Positions 7,749 through 11,473 of a stretch of 11,473 nt of DNA are shown one piece after another. The notes beneath the pieces were generated by a model. That model saw nothing but the letters and a program-made list of their open reading frames with translations. It did no database searches and was not told the DNA's origin. This DNA is from Fidelibacterota bacterium UBA7300. Lineage in GTDB: Bacteria > Fidelibacterota > Marinisomatia > Marinisomatales > UBA2128. The stretch spans positions 1 through 11,473 of the forward strand of contig DKQU01000036.1 of NCBI GenBank assembly GCA_002471865.1, in the 5' to 3' direction. Within the stretch, counting starts at the first letter, position 1. Every line of letters begins with the position of its first letter. The translations under genes and the position numbers were made by a program.

Positions 7749-8297
7749 ATGGAAACCACGAATCAAGTAAATAACCGTGGAGTTTGTCTTTGGTTGACAG
7801 GTCTCTCTGGAGCAGGAAAGACGACCATTTCAATCCCGCTGGTTGAAAAACTTCGAGAAATGGGCTGTAAAGCACAGCGTCTAGATGGCGATGTCGTTAG
7901 AGAAAAACTGACACCTGATCTAGGCTTCACTAAGGAAGACCGGGATAAGAATATCGAGCGGGTGACGTTTGTGGCGGAGCTGCTTGTGAGACACGGTGTG
8001 GTCACAGTATGTGCTTTTATCTCTCCCTATAGGGCGGTACGGCAGTATGTTCGAAAGGAGACGGGCAAGTTTGTGGAAGTCTTCGTGAAATGCCCGCTGG
8101 AAGTATGTGAAGATCGCGACGTAAAAGGAATGTATGCAAAAGCCCGTACTGGCGAAATAAAGAACTTTACCGGTATCAGTGATCCTTATGAAGAGCCGGA
8201 AAATGCCGAAATTGTGGTGGATACATCCAAAATGACGCTGGAGAAGGAAGTTGATACAATTATTGACTATCTCCGTGAAAATGAGTATATCTTTTAA
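7749..8297 (+). CDS. cysC: Adenylyl-sulfate (APS) kinase
   Basis: Phosphorylates APS at the 3' position to give PAPS, the sulfuryl donor for sulfotransferases. From the ATG at 7749 the protein has 182 residues, normal for the stand-alone enzyme; an in-frame ATG at 7731 would add six. The P-loop is GLSGAGKTT (residues 18-26). LDGDVVREKL (45-54) is the family's DGD motif. FISPYR (90-95) carries the conserved Ser of the APS kinase signature. KCPLEVCEDRDVKGMYAKA (114-132) and FTGISDPYE (140-148) form the APS-binding lid region. All expected motifs are intact. The start is one base after the sat stop, so the two are translated together. The histidine kinase follows after 34 bases with no terminator between. 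No PAPS reductase or sulfite reductase lies in the window, which fits, but does not prove, use of PAPS for sulfonation rather than cysteine synthesis. Confidence 0.96.
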   Translation: METTNQVNNRGVCLWLTGLSGAGKTTISIPLVEKLREMGCKAQRLDGDVVREKLTPDLGFTKEDRDKNIERVTFVAELLVRHGVVTVCAFISPYRAVRQYVRKETGKFVEVFVKCPLEVCEDRDVKGMYAKARTGEIKNFTGISDPYEEPENAEIVVDTSKMTLEKEVDTIIDYLRENEYIF

Positions 8298-8331
8298 AAC
8301 ACGCTGATTTCCATTTGGCGGCTTAAGCAAA

Positions 8332-9513
8332 ATGAAATTATACAGACAAGCCGGTAATATCAAAGCAGGACTTTTTCTGGGAGCTGTGCTACTGATAGTG
8401 GGACTTTTTGTTTATAACCAGAATATTATTAAGAAGCTCAGAGATGAGAATCGGGAAACCGTTTCACGCGATGCTAAGCGGTTTGCCAAGGGAATTTCTG
8501 AGGCAGAAGGTGACGAACTGGATTTTTTCTTTCGAGAGATTATCCAGCCCATTTCATTCCCCATTATTATTGCCGATAAAGAAGGTAATCCTCAACAGTG
8601 GCGGAATCTACCCAATAACGATAATCTCAGTGTAGATAATGTACAAGAACACCTGAAGGAGATGGCAGAAGAGAATGATCCAATCCCTTTAATCCTTTCT
8701 TATGAGGAAAAAGGTATAACCAAGGATCTTGAGTTAGGATTCATATATTTTGGCGATTCAACGCTTATTTCCCGGCTCAGGGTACTGCCGTACATAGAGA
8801 TAGGGATGGTGACGGTTTTTGTGCTCCTTGGCTTCATCGGTTTCCAAGCGATCCGAAAAAACGAGAAGCGCCACATCTGGGTTGGGACTGCCCGAGAGAC
8901 TGCACACCAGTTGGGAACTCCTGTATCTTCGTTGATGGGTTGGTTGGACAGATTAGTTGATCATCCTGAGGAAAGTGCCAAGCTGGCGGAAGAGATGAGC
9001 AAAGATGTGAATCGCCTCCAGAGAATAAGTGACCGTTTTGCCAGGATGGGATCAAGACCGAAGCTGGAGAGGATTGAGGTTCAACAGCTGCTTGAAGAAA
9101 CTGCCGACTACTTTAGAGACCGACTTCCCAGTAATAAATCTGTTACACTTGACGTTTCAGATGCCGGTGATGCGGCAATTCTCGGTACTCCCACGCTTAT
9201 TTCGTGGGCGTTGGAGAACCTGGTAAAAAACGCTATTGACAGTCTTGATATGCGAGATGGCAAGGTATCACTGTCTGCTACCCAAGAGGATAGTCAAGTA
9301 GTGTTTGTGATCGCGGATAACGGCAAGGGAATTCGGCGACGGGACTGGAAAAATGTCTTCCGTCCGGGATACAGCACGAAGGAACACGGATGGGGGCTCG
9401 GCCTTAGTTTGACGCGGAGGATCATTGAGGAATTCCAAAACGGTGCTATTCGAGTGCTTAATTCCGAAGTAGGTGTGGGCGCAACATTTGAGATTCGTAT
9501 TCCCGCTGCATAG
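8332..9513 (+). CDS. Membrane sensor histidine kinase, orphan
   Basis: A 393-residue two-component sensor. TM1 (about residues 11-28) and TM2 (about 154-172) frame an extracytoplasmic domain of about 120 residues rich in acidic amino acids, with no family I recognise. The phosphoacceptor helix has ARETAHQLGTPVSSLMGWL with His192; this AHQLGTP form of the H-box is common in FCB-group kinases. The ATPase domain shows ENLVKNAID (N-box, Asn300), ADNGKGI (328-334), FRPGYSTK (343-350) and GWGLGLSLTRRI (353-364), so it should be active. There is no HAMP domain and no response regulator in the window. It starts 34 bases after cysC and ends 22 bases before the next gene, so it probably shares their transcript. 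It could sense envelope or sulfate status and control this locus, but only its position suggests this. The ATG at 8332 has no obvious Shine-Dalgarno sequence. Confidence 0.9.
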   Translation: MKLYRQAGNIKAGLFLGAVLLIVGLFVYNQNIIKKLRDENRETVSRDAKRFAKGISEAEGDELDFFFREIIQPISFPIIIADKEGNPQQWRNLPNNDNLSVDNVQEHLKEMAEENDPIPLILSYEEKGITKDLELGFIYFGDSTLISRLRVLPYIEIGMVTVFVLLGFIGFQAIRKNEKRHIWVGTARETAHQLGTPVSSLMGWLDRLVDHPEESAKLAEEMSKDVNRLQRISDRFARMGSRPKLERIEVQQLLEETADYFRDRLPSNKSVTLDVSDAGDAAILGTPTLISWALENLVKNAIDSLDMRDGKVSLSATQEDSQVVFVIADNGKGIRRRDWKNVFRPGYSTKEHGWGLGLSLTRRIIEEFQNGAIRVLNSEVGVGATFEIRIPAA

Positions 9514-9535
9514 ACAGTAGGAAAGGGATAGTGTT

Positions 9536-10507
9536 ATGGGTACAAGAAGAGATTTTCTGAAAGGGACAGTTGCTGCTGCTGTTGTCCCTGGAATTGCGTT
9601 TTCGAAAGTGATGGAAAAAATGGAGCGAAACACAGGTCATCCTACTGTTATATCCACTTGGAACTTCGGGATGGAAGCCAATCGAGAAGCTATGCCGCTC
9701 CTCAAACGAGGGAAGTCCGCTCTGGATGCCGTTGAGGCAGGTGCCAGAGTACCGGAAGCTGATCCTAAAATTCGTTCAGTTGGATATGGCGGGAGACCGG
9801 ATGAGGATGGTCATGTTACATTGGATGCCTGTATCATGGACTCCCACGGTAACGCCGGATCGGTAGCATTTTTGCAGGATATAAAGCATTCTGTCTCCGT
9901 GGCGCGGAAAGTGATGGAACAGACCGATCATGTTATGCTGGTGGGCGATGGAGCAAAACGATTTGCTTTGTCTCAAGGGTTCAAAGAAGAAGATCTACTA
10001 ACCGAAGAATCTCGTAAGGAATGGCTCAAGAAGAAGGAGAATTTGAGCCGTAAGAGTGACTTGGGCCCAAATGAAAACCACGATACCATCAGCATTCTGG
10101 CTCAAGATAAAGACGGCAATATAGCCGGCGCCTGCAGTACCAGCGGACTTGCTTATAAACTCCACGGTCGAGTCGGTGATAGTCCCATTATAGGTGCTGC
10201 ACTGTACTGTGATAATGATATCGGAGCAGCCGGTGCAACCGGCCTGGGAGAGGCCGTAATTAAGACAGTGGGGAGTTTCCTCGTCGTTGAGCTCATGCGT
10301 CAGGGGAGATCACCCCAAGAAGCGTGTGAGGAAGCTGTACGAAGGATACTTCGAAAGCATGGCGGGAAAGTGGATTTTCAGGTTGCTTACATCGCACTCC
10401 GAATAGATGGGGAAATAGGTTCCGCGGCAATTAAAAACGGTTTTCAGTATGCTTTGAATAGAGGAGAATCAAGTTCTCTGATTGATGTAAATAAGCTTAC
10501 TGATTGA
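9536..10507 (+). CDS. Glycosylasparaginase (N4-(beta-N-acetylglucosaminyl)-L-asparaginase) family Ntn hydrolase, Tat-exported
   Basis: A 323-residue precursor. TRRDFLKG (residues 3-10) followed by TVAAAVVPGIAF is a twin-arginine signal, so the folded enzyme is exported. The family self-cleaves before a Thr that becomes the N-terminal nucleophile: here NHD|TISIL, Thr184. Measured from this Thr, Thr202 (+18), Arg212 (+28), Asp215 (+31) and Gly236 (+52) fall at the offsets of the catalytic and substrate-binding residues of the Flavobacterium enzyme (Thr152, Thr170, Arg180, Asp183, Gly204), and the N-terminal TWNFGMEANR supplies the conserved Trp42. This argues for true glycosylasparaginase activity, cleaving GlcNAc-Asn from degraded glycoproteins, over a plain type III asparaginase or isoaspartyl peptidase, though these remain possible. 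AAAGGGA (9522-9528) precedes the ATG. It follows the histidine kinase by 22 bases; a functional link to glycan sulfation is not shown. Confidence 0.92.
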   Translation: MGTRRDFLKGTVAAAVVPGIAFSKVMEKMERNTGHPTVISTWNFGMEANREAMPLLKRGKSALDAVEAGARVPEADPKIRSVGYGGRPDEDGHVTLDACIMDSHGNAGSVAFLQDIKHSVSVARKVMEQTDHVMLVGDGAKRFALSQGFKEEDLLTEESRKEWLKKKENLSRKSDLGPNENHDTISILAQDKDGNIAGACSTSGLAYKLHGRVGDSPIIGAALYCDNDIGAAGATGLGEAVIKTVGSFLVVELMRQGRSPQEACEEAVRRILRKHGGKVDFQVAYIALRIDGEIGSAAIKNGFQYALNRGESSSLIDVNKLTD

Positions 10508-10547
10508 GAAGCAAAGAGGAAGCAGACGGATAAAAGAAAAGCGAATA

Positions 10548-10598
10548 ATGGACTACGGTTATCAAAGAAATATAGCTACAGATTTTGAGGAATTCTGA
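10548..10598 (+). pseudogene. 16-codon ORF, possible remnant of a DUF302-type gene or a short leader ORF
   Basis: In the 93-base gap between the hydrolase and the zinc-ribbon gene, an ATG at 10548 opens MDYGYQRNIATDFEEF and stops at TGA 10596-10598, two bases before the next ATG. The pattern (Met, aromatic-Gly-aromatic, basic residue, hydrophobic, 'FEE') resembles, from memory, the first residues of DUF302 proteins, which usually continue with an amphipathic helix and a GFG-type motif. That continuation is absent here. It may be what is left after an internal deletion, a short translated leader that couples to the next gene, or chance. The rest of the gap shows nothing recognisable except GAGGA (10587-10591), which serves the next gene. 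Confidence 0.2.
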
Positions 10599-10600
10599 TA

Positions 10601-10810
10601 ATGCCAATGTTTGAATATCAATGTGAAGAGTGTGGTTATATATTCGAAGAATTGATTTTTGGTGTTAACGCTACGAATGAGATAAGCTGTCCTAAGTGTA
10701 AATCTGAGAAAACAGAAAAACTCATGAGTGCACCCTCAATAGGAAGTTCTTCTTGTGAATATTCTACGGAAAGTGGTTGTAGTGCACCTTTAGGAAGCGG
10801 ATTTTCCTGA
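10601..10810 (+). CDS. FmdB-type zinc-ribbon protein
   Basis: A 69-residue protein with the typical start of the FmdB/CxxC_CxxC_SSSS family: MPMFEYQCEECGYIFE. Two CxxC pairs (Cys8/Cys11 and Cys30/Cys33) would bind one zinc ion. The second pair is followed by KSEKTEKLMSAPSI, the usual position of the 'K..S.P' segment. The tail is rich in Ser, Gly and Cys and contains two more cysteines (Cys52, Cys60) about where other members have low-complexity sequence. Family members were first noted as a putative regulator next to formamidase/amidase genes, but the molecular role is not established. The ATG at 10601 is supported by GAGGA nine bases upstream. It ends before a bidirectional terminator and converges on sodB. 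Confidence 0.88.
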   Translation: MPMFEYQCEECGYIFEELIFGVNATNEISCPKCKSEKTEKLMSAPSIGSSSCEYSTESGCSAPLGSGFS

Positions 10811-10861
10811 GCAAAATAGTATCGCCGGTCGGCGCTGAATAACAAAACTACTTAACCCATT

Positions 10862-10881
10862 AAAAGAGCCGGTGGCTTTTT
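10862..10881. terminator. Bidirectional Rho-independent terminator between convergent genes
   Basis: AAAGAGCC (10863-10870) pairs with GGCTTTTT (10874-10881) around a GGT loop, eight base pairs with one G-U. Flanking A and T runs give a U-tract in both directions: CTTTTT on the + strand and TCTTTT on the - strand. It lies 50 bases after the zinc-ribbon stop and 22 bases past the sodB stop, the expected place to end both transcripts. Confidence 0.65.
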
Positions 10882-10903
10882 ACTATGGGAAACATTAAAA
10901 GCT

Positions 10904-11473
10904 TTACCCCAGATTTTCCTCCACAAAATTCCAGTTAACCAAGTTCCAGAAAGCGTCTACATACTTGGGACGGGCATTCCGGTAATCAATATAGTAGGCG
11001 TGTTCCCATACATCGCATGTTAGGAGAGGTGTCTGTCCGGAAGTAAGTGGATTCCCGGCATTTGCACTGCTTACTACTTCCAACCCGCCAGATTCATTCT
11101 TTACCAGCCAGCCCCAACCAGAACCGAAGGTCGTGATAGCTGTCTGAGAAAAAAGCTCTTTAAATTCGTCATAAGAACCAAAAGTCCCTTTAATTGCTTC
11201 TGCTAATGCTCCTGAAGGTTCTCCACCGCCATTTGGACTTAAGCATTTCCAGTAAAAGGAGTGATTCCAATGTTGAGCAGCATTATTGAAGATTCCTCCG
11301 GAAGCACTGGTCACGATATCGTCCAGTGATATATCCGCAAACTCAGTTTCATCAATAAGATTATTCAGGTTCTGTACATATGCGTTGTGGTGTTTTCCGT
11401 GATGGAAAACGAGTGTCTCTGCAGAAATGTGAGGTGCTAAGGCATCTTTATCGTACGGCAATACTGGAAGTTC
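10904..11473 (-). CDS. sodB: Superoxide dismutase, iron type, N-terminus cut by the window edge
   Basis: Dismutates superoxide to oxygen and hydrogen peroxide. The frame is open to the right edge; the visible protein begins ELPVLPYDKDALAPHIS, so only a few residues (probably M plus two or three) are missing. The TTG at 11461-11459 is an internal Leu codon, not the start. The four metal ligands are present: first His of FHHGKHH, His of WNHSFYW, and Asp and His of CDVWEHAYY. Two features mark the Fe type: Gln in FNNAAQHWNH, and NAG at the place where Mn enzymes have the other Gln (SSANAGNPLT). WEHAYYIDYRNARPKYVDAFW closes the C-terminal domain. There is no signal peptide in the visible part, so it is expected in the cytoplasm. 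It is convergent with the zinc-ribbon gene and probably has its own promoter outside the window. Confidence 0.96.
   Translation of the reverse strand, partial: ELPVLPYDKDALAPHISAETLVFHHGKHHNAYVQNLNNLIDETEFADISLDDIVTSASGGIFNNAAQHWNHSFYWKCLSPNGGGEPSGALAEAIKGTFGSYDEFKELFSQTAITTFGSGWGWLVKNESGGLEVVSSANAGNPLTSGQTPLLTCDVWEHAYYIDYRNARPKYVDAFWNLVNWNFVEENLG

Noticed and set aside
7920..8363. 147-codon frame on the - strand across cysC
   Set aside because: It lies wholly opposite a clear APS kinase gene, has no recognisable motif and no ribosome site; it is a mirror effect of the coding strand.
9268..9633. 121-codon frame on the - strand across the end of the histidine kinase gene and the start of the Ntn hydrolase gene
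   Set aside because: It opposes two well-supported genes, and its translation has no domain-like pattern.
10823..10834. CGCC-GGTC-GGCG hairpin after the zinc-ribbon gene
   Set aside because: Only four base pairs and no T-run follow; the hairpin at 10862-10881 is the better terminator.
10904..11473. Manganese-type assignment of the superoxide dismutase
   Set aside because: Gln is in the N-terminal-domain AAQ position and the NAG segment replaces the Mn-type Gln, both pointing to iron.

Overview
The window is a densely packed bacterial locus. Every gene reads on the + strand except the last, which converges from the right edge. The first and last genes are cut by the window edges. There are no rRNA or tRNA genes, CRISPR arrays or insertion sequences. 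The organism cannot be named from this sequence. YfhO, PST-type flippase, AHQLGTP-type histidine kinase and Tat-exported glycosylasparaginase genes together are reminiscent of the Bacteroidota/Balneolota/Marinimicrobiota (FCB) side of the tree. Clear Shine-Dalgarno sequences (AAGGAG before sat, GGAGG before cysC) fit typical Bacteroidota less well. By eye the left part is AT-rich and the part after about 7700 is richer in GC, so the left part may be a more variable or acquired surface-glycan locus next to more conserved genes.

Left region (1-6504), surface-glycan assembly. A sulfatase-fold hydrolase, truncated on its left, has Thr where sulfatases carry Cys or Ser. After a 91-base AT-rich gap with a candidate promoter come four tightly coupled genes: two tandem paralogous PAPS-dependent sulfotransferases, a PST-type polysaccharide flippase and a YfhO-family GT-C-like membrane protein. 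The junctions are a 4-base TTGA overlap, a 3-base gap and a 4-base ATGA overlap.

Middle region (6505-8297), activated sulfate supply. sat (ATP sulfurylase) and cysC (APS kinase) lie one base apart. Together they make PAPS, the donor that the two upstream sulfotransferases need. No reductive sulfate-assimilation gene is present in the window. The simplest reading is that glycan sulfonation and PAPS production are co-located, in the same logic as rhizobial NodH with NodPQ.

Right region (8332-11473). A two-TM orphan sensor histidine kinase starts 34 bases after cysC. It is followed by a Tat-exported glycosylasparaginase-type Ntn hydrolase, a 16-codon ORF that may be a gene remnant, a small FmdB-type zinc-ribbon protein, a bidirectional terminator hairpin, and an Fe-type superoxide dismutase on the - strand.

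The observation most worth following is the module running from 954 to 8297, possibly including the first hydrolase and the histidine kinase: a candidate assembly line for a sulfated surface glycan with its own PAPS supply.
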